A DNA stretch of 64,000 nt from Polynucleobacter necessarius (lineage in GTDB: Bacteria > Pseudomonadota > Gammaproteobacteria > Burkholderiales > Burkholderiaceae). The stretch is from contig NZ_LT606948.1 in the NCBI RefSeq assembly GCF_900095185.1, forward strand, positions 372,001-436,000, given 5' to 3'. The position numbers and the translations under genes were made by a program. Below, in pieces: positions 26,640-37,077 of the stretch (positions are counted from its first letter, which is position 1; each line of letters opens with the position of its first letter). The notes under the pieces are model-generated. The model made no database searches and was not told the DNA's origin. It saw nothing but the letters and a program-made list of their open reading frames with translations.

Positions 26640-28133
26640 AGGATGGGCCCTTATTTTTTCGTTTACGACTATTTCTGATTAGTTTTTTATGGCTGGCTAG
26701 CTCTGTGGCCGCAGCCGATCGATCTATACCCCTTTAGATTCCTCAGACCGTCGTCAATAGTCTAGATCGCAATCAGATCCCCCTTGATTCGGTGAGCATT
26801 TCTATCTCAGAAATTGAGTCTAGGCGCCCCGGCAAACATACCGCCAGAAAAGTATTGGATTGGCGCGCCAACGGTCTTATGAATCCTGCTTCAACAATGC
26901 AGCTACTAACAACGCTGACGGGTTTAGATATTCTTGATCCGCAATATCGATGGCGTACTAACATTTATACCGATGTCGTAATTCGACAAGGGGTATTGAA
27001 AGATAATCTCTTTTTACAAGAAGCGGGGGATCCACAATTAGCTCCTGAAGAGCCAGCCAAGATGATGAAAGAGCTGCAAAATCTTGGCATTCAGACAATT
27101 GATGGAAATTTATTTTTTGATCGAAGCGCTTATGCGGATAGTGTTATGGAGCATAACACTATTGACGGTAAATCCTTACGTGCTTACAACGTTCCACCTG
27201 CTCCATTACGTTATGCATTTAGAACGCTTTCATTTCAATTAAGTAAATCTCGCACTGCTGACTTTATAGATATTACTTATACGCCAGCACTTTCGAAATT
27301 AAAAGTTGCTAACCAAATGTAATTGGTAGATCGTGTATGCGATAACTGAAAAAGTAATATTCGCTTTAATCTCGATCCCGAAGGGATCGGTACTACTAAT
27401 CAAGCCTTAATCGCTCAATTTTCTGGAGCATTTCCAATGCTCATGCAGGGGTGTTAATTACAACGTGGTTGCATTAGATGTCAACACTTTTCTAACTCAG
27501 AGCTGTGCGGCTGCATGGGGGTTTGGCAGGCGGTACTTGGACACAGCCTCCAGTTGGCAAAAATGGTAACGTACTGCTGGCAGCAGCGCGACTATCCCTT
27601 CAGTTTGAAGTGAAGGGATTACACTAGCTGATGGTGTTTTCGAGATTAACAAATATTCTAATAGTGTCATGACCCGCCAACTTCTACTAACTTTGGCATT
27701 AGAAAAAATGGGTAAACCTGCGACCACTGCTAATGATGACCTTGTTGCGCAAAGTTGGCTTAGACAGAATGGCTTGGATTTTCAGGGAATTGTGATTGAA
27801 AACGGTTCAGACCTCTCTCGTAATGAGGCAATCATCTGCAAACCAGATGAATCAACTCTTAATAGCTGCTCGTGATTTACCAGTAGGCGATCTTTTTTAT
27901 AGCAGCCTATCAATTGCCGGTACTGATGGCACCATGCGTAATCGTCTAATGAGTCAACTGCGGACGTTTTTACACCTCAAGAAGAAACCAGAAGCCAGAA
28001 TCAAAACCGGCCCTCTCATTGATGAGAGGGCAATCTCAGGTTATGTCTTGAGTAAATCTGGAAAAATATATTCGGTTACTTCATTCATCAACCACCCAAA
28101 TGTCTGGAAAGGATTAGAGGCTCACGATCACTG
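26640..28133 (+). pseudogene. dacB: D-alanyl-D-alanine carboxypeptidase/endopeptidase (PBP4)
   Basis: PBP4 trims peptidoglycan in the periplasm. A decayed signal peptide (LFLISFLWLASSVAAAD) comes first, then a stop in the mature N-terminus (26739-26741). A long open part follows, IPLDSVSISISEIESRRPG to SKLKVANQM, where the S-x-x-K box reads NPASTMQLLTTL: the catalytic Lys is Gln. Three or more shifts and stops follow between 27322 and 27850. The S-x-N box is recognisable in KYSNSVMTRQLLL, and the KTG box remains as IKTGPLIDERAISGYVLSKSGK. Both active-site damage and frame loss show it is non-functional. Positions of the ends are approximate. Confidence 0.88.
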
Positions 28134-28503
28134 ACTATCGTGGCTATTCGAAGATAGTTCAGAACCAAAACATGCACGCTGAAGACGGTCTCTAACACCG
28201 TCCCATTCTTCACCGACCGGCGGTTGCGGAAACAAAATTAAATCCCACCCCTGCTGATCTAGATCACGCAGAGAGCGATAAAGCCGGCTTGCGAATGTCA
28301 CCGGATTTCTAGATAGAACCACTTCTTCTGCATCAATTGAGGGGTGATCCTCCAATCCTAAGGAGGATTCAGAATCCCAAACCACCACTGCAACTCGAGA
28401 CTTTGTATCTGGATATTCACTCAAAGCGTCTAGAACACGTCCAGGAGCATACAAGCACAAAGGGGTGGTTGGCGCGTAATGGGCTTTGAGACTACCAGAT
28501 ACC
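28128..28503 (-). pseudogene. Sua5 C-terminal domain, cut off by a frameshift
   Basis: The segment RVSGSLKAHYAPTTPLCLYA to SSNSHDSQ is the C-terminal Sua5 domain that follows the YrdC domain in long threonylcarbamoyl-AMP synthases. It is in a frame one base off from the intact YrdC part upstream, and its own frame has no internal stop. A one-base insertion (or two-base loss) near 28495-28510, within ACCCCTAAGGG, explains the break. Without a start of its own it is unlikely to be made. Confidence 0.75.
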
Positions 28504-29235
28504 CTTAGGGGTATCTGATGATGTTTGATTGTCCACTCCAATGCTCTTGATGTCTCCAGGCAGGTATACCTTCACACCAGTTTTAGACAAAATTTCCCCA
28601 GGAGTTCTTGCACCAGGTCTAAGAAGAGCTGCTTTGTCACCCGAAGATAAATCAATAATCGTGGACTCAATACCTACTTCACAATCACCGCCATCCAAGA
28701 CCATCAAATCCAACATCCCCTCAAATTCATGACGAACGTCTGCAGCGCTTGTTGGCGACGCTTTTCCAAAGCGATTAGCTGATGGCGCTACTATGCCTCC
28801 TTTAAATTTTCTCAACAATTCTTGGGTAATCGGATGGGCTGGCGCACGAATTGCCACTGTATTCTGCCCACCAGTTAATTCATTTAAAACACTTTGATCT
28901 TTTTTCAAAACTAGTGTTAAAGGACCCGGCCAGAATGTATTAACTAGTTTAATCGTATCTTCTGACAAATCGCTTACCCAAGGTGCCAATAATGCAACCC
29001 AATCAATTTGTGACTGATCAAATTTATCTGGTGCAGCTAAGTGAACAATAAAAGGATGACGCAAAGGACGTCCCTTCGCACTAAAAATTTTCTTGATGGC
29101 CTCAGGATTTTTAGCATCAGCTCCCAAACCGTAAACGGTCTCAGTAGGAAATGTAACCAATCCACCATCACGCAGAGTTTGCACTACCTCATTGATTCCT
29201 ACTGATGACTGCAGTGGCTTACTGTCGCTAGACAT
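28492..29235 (-). CDS. tsaC: L-threonylcarbamoyladenylate synthase, YrdC domain (C-terminally truncated Sua5)
   Basis: Makes threonylcarbamoyl-AMP for the essential t6A37 tRNA modification. The 247-residue product keeps the whole YrdC domain: TFPTETVYGLGADA near residue 34, KGRPLRHPFIVHL, TVAIRAPAHP, and the S-x-N loop APSANRFGKASPT. The frame then runs into a stop after DTPKGIW, losing the Sua5 domain that lies downstream in another frame. E. coli TsaC works with a YrdC domain alone, so activity is plausible; in Sua5-type enzymes, however, the extra domain influences catalysis. Last gene of the pgk-to-sua5 minus-strand run. Confidence 0.85.
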   Translation of the reverse strand: MSSDSKPLQSSVGINEVVQTLRDGGLVTFPTETVYGLGADAKNPEAIKKIFSAKGRPLRHPFIVHLAAPDKFDQSQIDWVALLAPWVSDLSEDTIKLVNTFWPGPLTLVLKKDQSVLNELTGGQNTVAIRAPAHPITQELLRKFKGGIVAPSANRFGKASPTSAADVRHEFEGMLDLMVLDGGDCEVGIESTIIDLSSGDKAALLRPGARTPGEILSKTGVKVYLPGDIKSIGVDNQTSSDTPKGIW

Positions 29236-29237
29236 CC

Positions 29238-30422
29238 CTAGGGCTCAATTCCTAATTCGGCAGCAACAGCAGTACAGTTTTGGCGAGCCTCATTGAGAGC
29301 TTCACCCAAGCAATTGATATGGCCCATTTTTCTACCAATGCGTGGCTCTGATTTGCCATATAGATGCAACTTTGCATCTGGGTGAGCAAGCACCTTATTC
29401 CAAGCAGGCTCGCGAGCCTTATCTTCGCTACCCTCAAACCAAAGATCGCCCAATAAGTTCAGCATGGAAACAGGTGTAAGCAAGCGAGTATCCCCCAAAG
29501 GTAATCTTGCCATCGCTCTTACTTGCTGCTCAAACTGACTACTCACACAAGCATCCATGGTGTAGTGACCCGAATTATGCGGACGAGGCGCAATCTCATT
29601 GGCAACAATGTCCCCATTCTTGAGAACAAAGAACTCGACACAAAGCACTCCAACATAATGAATCTTACGAATGAGCGCCTTCGCTGCATCAATAATTTTC
29701 TTCTCTTGAGCAGGCTTTAGTGATGGGGCTGGCACAGTGGAGGTATGCAATATGCCATCACGATGAAGATTTTGAGAAACTGGGTAGGCTACTACTGCAT
29801 CATCATAGCCACGCACAACTAGCGCTGATACTTCAAAATCTAATTCCATGCGCTTTTCAAGCACACAAGGCACGCACCCCAATTCATTCCAGGCAAGCGA
29901 AAGATCATCTTTACTGTAAACCGTTGCTTGACCCTTGCCGTCATAACCCATGCGAGCAGTCTTTAATATTCCAGGAAAAAGATCGGCTGGAGTTTGAGTA
30001 ATATCAGCCTCATGCTCAATCACAAAATTGGGAGCTGGTCCAATATTGGTTTCCGATTTCCACGTAGCCAAGAAATTTTTCTCGGCAATACGGTTTTGCG
30101 CCAACGAAACACAACTGCTTCGCGGCGCTACAAACACCCCCAAAGACTCCAGCTCATCCAAGGCCTGAGCCGGAACATTTTCAAATTCAGTGCTGACGGA
30201 TGAACATAAAGTAGCCATTTCTTTAAGGGCTGCACTATCTGTGTACTCAGCTTGAATAAATTTTTCAGCAATTGAGCCAGCAGGGCTATCCGAACCAGGA
30301 TCCAATACGCAAACTTTGTAACCCATAACTTGAGCAGCTTGAGTAAACATCCGCCCCAATTGACCACCACCCAAAATTCCTAAATATGAACCCGGCAAAA
30401 TGGGTTCTAAAAAGTCTGCCAT
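29238..30422 (-). CDS. purK: N5-carboxyaminoimidazole ribonucleotide synthase
   Basis: ATP-grasp enzyme that carboxylates AIR using bicarbonate. The 394-residue protein begins with GILGGGQLGRMFTQAA, has the ATP-grasp core (GILKTARMGYDGKGQATV) and the metal-binding ending GDIVANEIAPRPHNSGHYTMDA. It starts 4 bases after the purE stop and ends 2 bases before tsaC. Intact. Confidence 0.95.
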   Translation of the reverse strand: MADFLEPILPGSYLGILGGGQLGRMFTQAAQVMGYKVCVLDPGSDSPAGSIAEKFIQAEYTDSAALKEMATLCSSVSTEFENVPAQALDELESLGVFVAPRSSCVSLAQNRIAEKNFLATWKSETNIGPAPNFVIEHEADITQTPADLFPGILKTARMGYDGKGQATVYSKDDLSLAWNELGCVPCVLEKRMELDFEVSALVVRGYDDAVVAYPVSQNLHRDGILHTSTVPAPSLKPAQEKKIIDAAKALIRKIHYVGVLCVEFFVLKNGDIVANEIAPRPHNSGHYTMDACVSSQFEQQVRAMARLPLGDTRLLTPVSMLNLLGDLWFEGSEDKAREPAWNKVLAHPDAKLHLYGKSEPRIGRKMGHINCLGEALNEARQNCTAVAAELGIEP

Positions 30423-30426
30423 CTAA

Positions 30427-30921
30427 CTAGTATCCTGGCAAATTCATTGAACGCGCAGTATCAGACTGATTTGCTCGGAAATCATCTAGGCGCTTAGCCA
30501 AATCTACATCATGCAAGGCTAGACCTGCAATCACATGCAAGGCAGCGTTTGCCGCTCCAGCCTCGCCGATAGCGAATGTAGCCACTGGAATGCCTTTAGG
30601 CATCTGCACAATCGAATAGAGAGAATCTGCACCGCGCAAATATTTGCTTGCAACTGGCACACCATAAACCGGAACGGTGGTTTTTGAAGCAAGCATCCCG
30701 GGTAAATGTGCTGCGCCACCGGCGCCAGCAATAATGGCTTGCAGACCATTGGTCTTTGCTTGTTCTGCATACTGAAACATATCGTCTGGCATACGATGGG
30801 CAGAGAGGACTTTTGCTTCATGAGCAATACCAAATTGCTCGAGCATTTGAGCAGCGTGCTGCATAGTGTCCCAATCTGAATTGGAACCCATCACTATTCC
30901 GACAATTGGCTTCTGACTCAT
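30427..30921 (-). CDS. purE: N5-carboxyaminoimidazole ribonucleotide mutase
   Basis: Converts N5-CAIR to CAIR, after PurK. I place the start at the second in-frame ATG ([20 protein letters not shown]), 164 residues, because the 12 residues before it do not look like PurE and GAGAGG-like purines precede this ATG. Motifs [16 protein letters not shown] and [11 protein letters not shown] are the class I PurE active site. Forms a unit with purK and purC. Confidence 0.94.
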   Translation of the reverse strand: MSQKPIVGIVMGSNSDWDTMQHAAQMLEQFGIAHEAKVLSAHRMPDDMFQYAEQAKTNGLQAIIAGAGGAAHLPGMLASKTTVPVYGVPVASKYLRGADSLYSIVQMPKGIPVATFAIGEAGAANAALHVIAGLALHDVDLAKRLDDFRANQSDTARSMNLPGY

Positions 30922-30999
30922 TGACCTCTCCAAGTACCCAAAACATTGACTATGCATTCTCCAAGGAATCTATGATCCCCCGAGAGATGAGCCCTTTCG

Positions 31000-31899
31000 T
31001 TATGCCTTCTCGGTTAAACGCGTGAGCGCTTCACGATACTTTTCGGCAGTTTTTTTAATAACATCAGCCGGTAGTTGCGGTGCGGGGGCAGTTTTAGGCC
31101 ATAGTTTGCCATCCATCATCACTGTTTCAAGCCAATCACGCACAAACTGCTTATCGTAAGATGGTGGATTAGAACCTACATAATAAGTTTCGGCAGGCCA
31201 GAAACGTGAAGAATCTGCAGTGAGGATCTCATCCATCAATACCAGCTGACCATCAGCGTCTAGACCAAACTCAAACTTGGTATCCGCAATAATGATCCCG
31301 CGGGTAGCGGCATACTCGGAGGCTTCTTTATATAAACGAATACTCACTGCACGAATTTGATTGGCTAACTTTTCACCAATGATTTCAATCACTTTTTCAA
31401 ATGAGATATTTTCGTCATGCCGACCAAATTCAGCTTTAGCAGCTGGGGTCAATATGGGTTCGGGTAATTTTTGTGCATTCTCCAAACCTGCTGGCAAAGT
31501 GATACCACATACCTTACCAGTCTCCTGGTAATCCTTCCAACCACTTCCAGCCAGATAGCCACGCACTACTGCCTCTACTAAAATTGGCTTTAAACGCTTT
31601 GCCACCACTGCACGACCTTTAACCTGCTCTACTTCATCTGAAGCAACTACCGTAGCAGGGTCAATACCAGTTAAATGATTCGGAATCACTGAAGCTAATT
31701 TTGCAAACCAAAAATTAGCCATTTGGTTCAGGACCATACCTTTTTCTGGAATCGGTTCACCCATCACGACATCGCATGCAGAAAGACGATCGGTTGTAAC
31801 CATCAACAACTTATCGTCACCTAATGCATATACGTCGCGAACTTTTCCTTTGGACAACAAAGATAGCGACTTTATCGAGGTTGCATACAAAGCAGGCAT
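31000..31899 (-). CDS. purC: Phosphoribosylaminoimidazole-succinocarboxamide synthase
   Basis: Joins aspartate to CAIR in purine synthesis. The 299-residue protein has [26 protein letters not shown] at the N-terminus (nucleotide binding), [16 protein letters not shown] and the signature [13 protein letters not shown] with [14 protein letters not shown]. Longer than the E. coli enzyme, as in yeast-like and betaproteobacterial forms. Complete. Confidence 0.95.
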   Translation of the reverse strand: MPALYATSIKSLSLLSKGKVRDVYALGDDKLLMVTTDRLSACDVVMGEPIPEKGMVLNQMANFWFAKLASVIPNHLTGIDPATVVASDEVEQVKGRAVVAKRLKPILVEAVVRGYLAGSGWKDYQETGKVCGITLPAGLENAQKLPEPILTPAAKAEFGRHDENISFEKVIEIIGEKLANQIRAVSIRLYKEASEYAATRGIIIADTKFEFGLDADGQLVLMDEILTADSSRFWPAETYYVGSNPPSYDKQFVRDWLETVMMDGKLWPKTAPAPQLPADVIKKTAEKYREALTRLTEKA

Positions 31900-31906
31900 A
31901 TCTAAA

Positions 31907-32971
31907 TCACTTCACAATTTGAGTTAATTTACCGCTCTTGTAAAGCTCCGCCATTTTCCCAAGAGAAATGGGTTTAATTTTGGAAGCCTGACCAGCTGAA
32001 CCAAAGGCCTGGAAGCGGGCAATACAGACTTTTTTAGCAGCCTCACGAGCTGGTTTTAAATAGTCACGTGGATCAAACTTACTGGGATGCTCAATAAAGT
32101 AACGACGAATTGCTCCAGTCATCGCCAATCGAATGTCGGTATCGATATTGATTTTGCGTACACCATTTTTAATGCCCTCTTGAATTTCTTCAACTGGAAC
32201 ACCGTAGGTTTCTTTCATATCACCACCAAATTCGCGAATCTCAGCGAGTAATTCTTGAGGAACGCTTGACGACCCATGCATTACCAAATGCGTATTCGGA
32301 ATCCGCACATGAATCTCTTTGATGCGATCGATTGCCAAAATGTCGCCAGTAGGTTTTTTACTAAACTTATAGGCGCCATGGCTAGTTCCAATTGCAATTG
32401 CCAGTGCATCGCACTGAGTCGCCTGTACAAAATCAGCTGCCTGCTCAACATCAGTCAGTAACTGTTCGCGCGTCATCTTGCCATCAGCACCATGACCATC
32501 CTCTTTATCGCCTTGCATGGTTTCCAGAGAACCCAATACGCCCAGCTCAGCTTCAACCGTTACGCCAATCGAATGAGAGAACTTCACCACTTCTTTAGAG
32601 ACATCTACGTTGTACTCATAGCTAGCAACGGATTTACCATCGGCCTCTAGCGAGCCATCCATCATCACACTTGTAAAGCTACTCTTAATAGCGGCCATAC
32701 AAACAGCTGGACTTTGGCCATGGTCTTGATGCATTACTACCGGAATATGAGGATACGCCTCAACTGCAGCAGAAATGAGGTGGCGTAAAAATGCTTCACC
32801 GGCATATTTTCGAGCACCAGCAGACGCTTGCATAATGACTGGAGAGTCAGCTTCATTAGCTGCTTCCATGATTGCCGTTACTTGCTCTAAATTATTCACG
32901 TTAAATGCTGGTAGGCCGTAACCATTTTCAGCAGCATGATCCAAGAGTTGTCTTAAAGATACTAAAGCCAT
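31907..32971 (-). CDS. fba: Class II fructose-bisphosphate aldolase
   Basis: Zinc-dependent aldolase of glycolysis/gluconeogenesis. The 354-residue protein starts [19 protein letters not shown], has the zinc ligand region [39 protein letters not shown] and [13 protein letters not shown]. It is of the Calvin-type class II subgroup common in Burkholderiales. Lies between pyk and purC in one minus-strand run. Intact. Confidence 0.95.
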   Translation of the reverse strand: MALVSLRQLLDHAAENGYGLPAFNVNNLEQVTAIMEAANEADSPVIMQASAGARKYAGEAFLRHLISAAVEAYPHIPVVMHQDHGQSPAVCMAAIKSSFTSVMMDGSLEADGKSVASYEYNVDVSKEVVKFSHSIGVTVEAELGVLGSLETMQGDKEDGHGADGKMTREQLLTDVEQAADFVQATQCDALAIAIGTSHGAYKFSKKPTGDILAIDRIKEIHVRIPNTHLVMHGSSSVPQELLAEIREFGGDMKETYGVPVEEIQEGIKNGVRKINIDTDIRLAMTGAIRRYFIEHPSKFDPRDYLKPAREAAKKVCIARFQAFGSAGQASKIKPISLGKMAELYKSGKLTQIVK

Positions 32972-33029
32972 GATGTTCTCTTAATAAATGGTAATTGGAA
33001 TGTATGTAAATCAGTTCTCAATATGCGAA

Positions 33030-34466
33030 TTACTTCACATGAATAATTTTGAGAGTATTGGTTCCACCAGGCTCACCCATTGGCTCGCCAGAAGTCAAAA
33101 CGACTGCATCACCTTTGTTAACGGCGCCGATTTTCTTCAAGCACGTTTCAACCTCTTGTAAAGCTGTGTCACGATCTTTGGTGTAATCCAAGCCTATCGG
33201 GGTGACATTGCGATAAGCACTTAAAGCACGCTGAGTAGCAATCTTTGAGGTTAATGCAAAAATCGGCACATGAATATTGTGACGACTCATCCATATCGCA
33301 GTTGAACCTGAGTCTGTCAAAGCAGCAATGGCATTAGCGTTTAAGTGGTGCGCTGTAAACAGAGCGCCCAAAGCAATCGTTTGATCAATGCGGGTAAAGG
33401 TCTGATCTAAAAAGTCGGTATCAAGCTTTACACGATCCGACTTCTCAGCTTCAACACAAATTTCAGCCATCGCTTTGATAGTCTGTACAGGATACATACC
33501 TGCTGCAGATTCAGCAGATAGCATGACTGCGTCAGTGCCATCCAATACTGCATTGGCAACGTCACTAACTTCTGCACGTGTTGGCACTGGAGCACTAATC
33601 ATAGACTCCATCATTTGGGTAGCAGTTATCGTAAATTTATCCGCCTCACGCGCCCACGCAATCATGCGTTTTTGTAGCGCAGGTACTGCGGCGTTACCAA
33701 CCTCAATAGCGAGATCGCCACGAGCAACCATAATTCCATCACTTTCCACAATAATACTTTTGAGAGCATCGGGCTCAATCGCTTCTGCACGCTCTACTTT
33801 GGCGACAGTCCTGACTTTACCAACACCATACTTTGCACTAGCTGCATCAGCCAATTTACGGGCATAGGCCATATCAGCGCCAGCTTTCGGAAAGCTGATG
33901 GCCAAAAAATCCACTCCCATCGCAATCGCCGCATCTAAATCGGCAATGTCCTTCTCTGTAAGCGCTGGAGCTGTTAGACCACCTCCTGCACGATTGATAC
34001 CTTTATTATTGGAGAGTGGTCCGCCCTGTTCAACCAGAGTAAAAATTTCTCCGCCTTTGACGCTTTGAACACGCAACACAACCAAACCATCATTTAACAG
34101 GAGACGATCGCCGGATTTCACATCATTTGGCAACTCTTTGTAATCCAGACCTACTCGGTCTTGATTGCCTAACTCACAAGCAATATCAAGAGTAAATTTT
34201 TCACCTTCCTTGAGAAGGACTTTGCTGTTTTCAAATTTACCGACACGAATTTTAGGGCCTTGTAGGTCAGCCATGATGCCAACTTCTTTACCCACGTCCG
34301 CAGAAATTGAGCGCACCAAATCATGGCGCGCCTTGTGGTCAACAACAGTTCCATGAGAAAAATTCATTCTCACAACATCCACACCAGCGCGAATCATGTC
34401 CCGCAAGACTTCAGGTTTTTCAGAAGCAGGCCCGAGGGTCGCAATGATCTTTGTTGCTCTTATCAT
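33030..34466 (-). CDS. pyk: Pyruvate kinase
   Basis: Makes pyruvate and ATP from phosphoenolpyruvate. The 478-residue protein has ATLGPASEKPEVLRDMI, MNFSHGT, IMADLQGPKIRVG, the active-site region SDGIMVARGDLAIEVG, and TQMMESMISAPVPTRAEVSDVANAVLDGTDAVMLS with the usual C-terminal allosteric domain. Starts 2 bases after the pgk stop, so the two are likely coupled. Intact. Confidence 0.96.
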   Translation of the reverse strand: MIRATKIIATLGPASEKPEVLRDMIRAGVDVVRMNFSHGTVVDHKARHDLVRSISADVGKEVGIMADLQGPKIRVGKFENSKVLLKEGEKFTLDIACELGNQDRVGLDYKELPNDVKSGDRLLLNDGLVVLRVQSVKGGEIFTLVEQGGPLSNNKGINRAGGGLTAPALTEKDIADLDAAIAMGVDFLAISFPKAGADMAYARKLADAASAKYGVGKVRTVAKVERAEAIEPDALKSIIVESDGIMVARGDLAIEVGNAAVPALQKRMIAWAREADKFTITATQMMESMISAPVPTRAEVSDVANAVLDGTDAVMLSAESAAGMYPVQTIKAMAEICVEAEKSDRVKLDTDFLDQTFTRIDQTIALGALFTAHHLNANAIAALTDSGSTAIWMSRHNIHVPIFALTSKIATQRALSAYRNVTPIGLDYTKDRDTALQEVETCLKKIGAVNKGDAVVLTSGEPMGEPGGTNTLKIIHVK

Positions 34467-34468
34467 AA

Positions 34469-35680
34469 TTAGTCTTTCGCTCTTTCAGCAAGCACCGCAA
34501 AGGCCGGTAGGGTTTTGCCCTCTAGGAATTCCAAGAAAGCGCCACCGCCAGTAGAAATATAATCTACTTGATTTTCAATACCGTACTTAGCAATAGCCGC
34601 CAAAGTATCACCGCCTCCTGCAATTGAGAACGCAGGAGAGTGTGCAATAGCCGCAGCCAACATCTTTGTACCACCACCAAACTGATCGATCTCAAATACA
34701 CCTAGTGGTCCATTCCAAACAATTGTGCCAGCATGAGCCAGCATGATGGATAAACGCGCTGCAGTCTTTGGACCAATATCTAAAATCATGTCATCATCAG
34801 CAACTTGATCTGAAGGAACGCGGTTTGCACGAGCCAGCGGGGAAAGCTCATTTGCAACAACTACATCCTCTGGAATCGGAACATGAGCGCCACGCTTTTC
34901 CATGATCTCCATAATTTCTTTGGCTTCATTTACTAAGTCTGGTTCAGCTAAGGATTTACCGATTGGCAAGCCTTTTGCCAACATAAAGGTATTAGCGATT
35001 CCACCGCCAACGATGAGCTCATCTACTTTTTCAGATAAAGCTTTCAAGATCGTGAGCTTCGATGAAACTTTAGAGCCAGCTACGATTGCAACCAATGGAC
35101 GCTTAGGGCTTGCTAATGCACGACTGAGCGCATCTAACTCAGCAGCCATTACAGGGCCCGCGCAAGCTATTGGAGCAAATTTTGCCACTCCGTGGGTAGT
35201 AGCCTCAGCACGATGCGCAGTTCCAAAAGCATCATTGACGTATATGTCACAAAGTGCAGCGATCTTTTGCGCCAACTCATCGTTATTCTTTTTTTCACCA
35301 ACATTTAAGCGACAGTTTTCCAGTAAAACTAATTCGCCTGGATTGACTTCAACCCCACCATTGATCCAATTACTAATTAAGGGAACCTTGCGATTCAACA
35401 AACTAGCAATGCGATCAGCTACCGGCGCTAGGCTATCTTCAGGCTTAAACTCACCTTCCGTTGGACGACCTAAATGCGAGGTCACCATCACAGCGGCTCC
35501 CGCGTCTAAACACATCTGCACTGCTAGCATTGACGCCCTAATTCGAGTGTCCTCAGTGATATTGCCGGCTTCGTCTTGAGGAACATTTAGGTCTGCGCGG
35601 ATTAATACCCGCTTTCCCTTTAATTGACCTGAGTTGGCTAATTCGCTTAAACGCTTAACTTTGAACAAGGATTCCGGCAT
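34469..35680 (-). CDS. pgk: Phosphoglycerate kinase
   Basis: Transfers phosphate from 1,3-bisphosphoglycerate to ADP. The 403-residue protein contains [46 protein letters not shown], the glycine loops GSKVSSKL and GGGDTLAAI, and [17 protein letters not shown] near the C-terminus. First gene of the pgk-pyk-fba-purC-purE-purK-tsaC run and divergent from ilvE. The 225-codon plus-strand frame over it is a shadow. Confidence 0.96.
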   Translation of the reverse strand: MPESLFKVKRLSELANSGQLKGKRVLIRADLNVPQDEAGNITEDTRIRASMLAVQMCLDAGAAVMVTSHLGRPTEGEFKPEDSLAPVADRIASLLNRKVPLISNWINGGVEVNPGELVLLENCRLNVGEKKNNDELAQKIAALCDIYVNDAFGTAHRAEATTHGVAKFAPIACAGPVMAAELDALSRALASPKRPLVAIVAGSKVSSKLTILKALSEKVDELIVGGGIANTFMLAKGLPIGKSLAEPDLVNEAKEIMEIMEKRGAHVPIPEDVVVANELSPLARANRVPSDQVADDDMILDIGPKTAARLSIMLAHAGTIVWNGPLGVFEIDQFGGGTKMLAAAIAHSPAFSIAGGGDTLAAIAKYGIENQVDYISTGGGAFLEFLEGKTLPAFAVLAERAKD

Positions 35681-35892
35681 GGGCTTGGATAAATAGTAGG
35701 GTTTATAGGGAATGTTCCATTCTAAAGGCTTAGGCTCTCGACTAACCCAAAGGATCCGAGCCGACAGACTAGCCTACCTGCTCTACAATAAGCAATTAAA
35801 TGCATTCAGGGCCTAAAGACTTAAATCTACTGGCCAGTTGCCTTGCTTAAAGCGTTTTTACAGATACTTAACAGACACAACAGGTAAAGAAA

Positions 35893-36816
35893 ATGTCCAT
35901 GTCCGACCGCGATGGCTTTATTTGGACTGATGGGAAGCTAATTCCTTGGCGCGAAGCCAATGTTCACGTGTTAACACACAGTCTACACTATGGCATGAGT
36001 GTATTTGAAGGCATTCGTACCTATAAAACCCCTCAGGGAACTGCTATTTTCCGCCTTCCAGAGCATGTAAAACGCCTTTTTAATGGCACTAAGATTTTCC
36101 AAATGAACATGCCTTTCAGCCCAGAAGAGATCTCCAAGGGCATCATTGACGTAGTAAACAGCAACAAGCTTGAAGCTTGCTATATCCGCCCTATTATTTT
36201 TATTGGCTCCCAAAAACTCGGAATCTCCCCTAAAGGCAACAGCATCCACACATCGATCGCAGCCTGGGAATGGGGTGCCTATTTCGGTGAAGACGGCATC
36301 AATAAAGGTATTCGAGTAAAAACCTCCTCATTTACCCGCCATTTTGTGAACTCCTCACTCGTTCGGGCCAAAGCCTCCGGCTATTACATCAACTCTATTT
36401 TGGCCAATCAGGAAGTCACAGCCAATGGATATGATGAAGCATTACTACTCGATACCGAGGGCTACGTCTCTGAAGGTGCTGGCGAAAATCTTTTCATGGC
36501 TCGCAACGGTATTGTTTACACACCGGATCTAGCTTCATGCTTAGATGGCATTACGCGTGATTCTGTCATCCAGATTGCCAAAGACCTTGGTTACGAAGTT
36601 CGTGAAAAGCGCTTAACTCGTGATGAAGTTTATTCAGCTGATGAAGCATTCTTTACAGGCACTGCGGCTGAAGTAACACCAATTCGCGCATTAGATGATC
36701 GCTCTATTGGTGACGGTAAGCGCGGCCCAATCACTGAAAAAATTCAAAAAACGTATTTTGATGCAGTTGACGGTAAAAATGATAAATACAAATCTTGGCT
36801 CACTTACGTGAAATAA
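35893..36816 (+). CDS. ilvE: Branched-chain amino acid aminotransferase
   Basis: PLP-dependent transaminase of valine, leucine and isoleucine. The 307-residue protein has HSLHYGMSVFEGIRTYKT at the N-terminus, the catalytic lysine region LVRAKASGYYINSILA, EGYVSEGAGENLF and FTGTAAEVTPIR. All are fold-type IV signatures. A small zinc-finger gene follows 23 bases downstream. Intact, so branched-chain amino acid synthesis probably persists. Confidence 0.95.
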   Translation: MSMSDRDGFIWTDGKLIPWREANVHVLTHSLHYGMSVFEGIRTYKTPQGTAIFRLPEHVKRLFNGTKIFQMNMPFSPEEISKGIIDVVNSNKLEACYIRPIIFIGSQKLGISPKGNSIHTSIAAWEWGAYFGEDGINKGIRVKTSSFTRHFVNSSLVRAKASGYYINSILANQEVTANGYDEALLLDTEGYVSEGAGENLFMARNGIVYTPDLASCLDGITRDSVIQIAKDLGYEVREKRLTRDEVYSADEAFFTGTAAEVTPIRALDDRSIGDGKRGPITEKIQKTYFDAVDGKNDKYKSWLTYVK

Positions 36817-36839
36817 TTTCAGTAATTAGGAAACAGCAT

Positions 36840-37052
36840 ATGACTCAAGCTCAAGTTGTTATGGTGGACGGTAAAGATTTACCCTTACATTGCCCCACTA
36901 ATAACACTCCCGCCTGGAACTCGCATCCACGCGTGTTTCTCGACATTACTAAAACCGGCGAAGCTAAGTGTCCCTATTGTGGCGCAGAGTACAAACTCAT
37001 GCCCGGCACTGAGCCACACGGTCACTCAATCTGGTCAGCACCCCATCACTAA
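36840..37052 (+). CDS. Small zinc-finger protein (CHCC type)
   Basis: The ATG at 36840 gives a 70-residue protein; an in-frame upstream start would run into ilvE and is unlikely. It has LHCP early and CPYCGAEYKL near the C-terminus, with HPRVFLDI between, the pattern of the zf-CHCC family related to a mitochondrial complex I subunit. Role in bacteria not established. Lies between ilvE and waaF on the same strand, the usual Burkholderiales order. Confidence 0.85.
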   Translation: MTQAQVVMVDGKDLPLHCPTNNTPAWNSHPRVFLDITKTGEAKCPYCGAEYKLMPGTEPHGHSIWSAPHH

Positions 37053-37077
37053 TGGGTGCTGACTCGGGCTGCATTAC

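Noticed and set aside
34902-35579. 225-codon plus-strand open frame
   Set aside because: Lies wholly antisense to intact pgk, lacks any recognisable domain and has the composition of a complementary-strand shadow.
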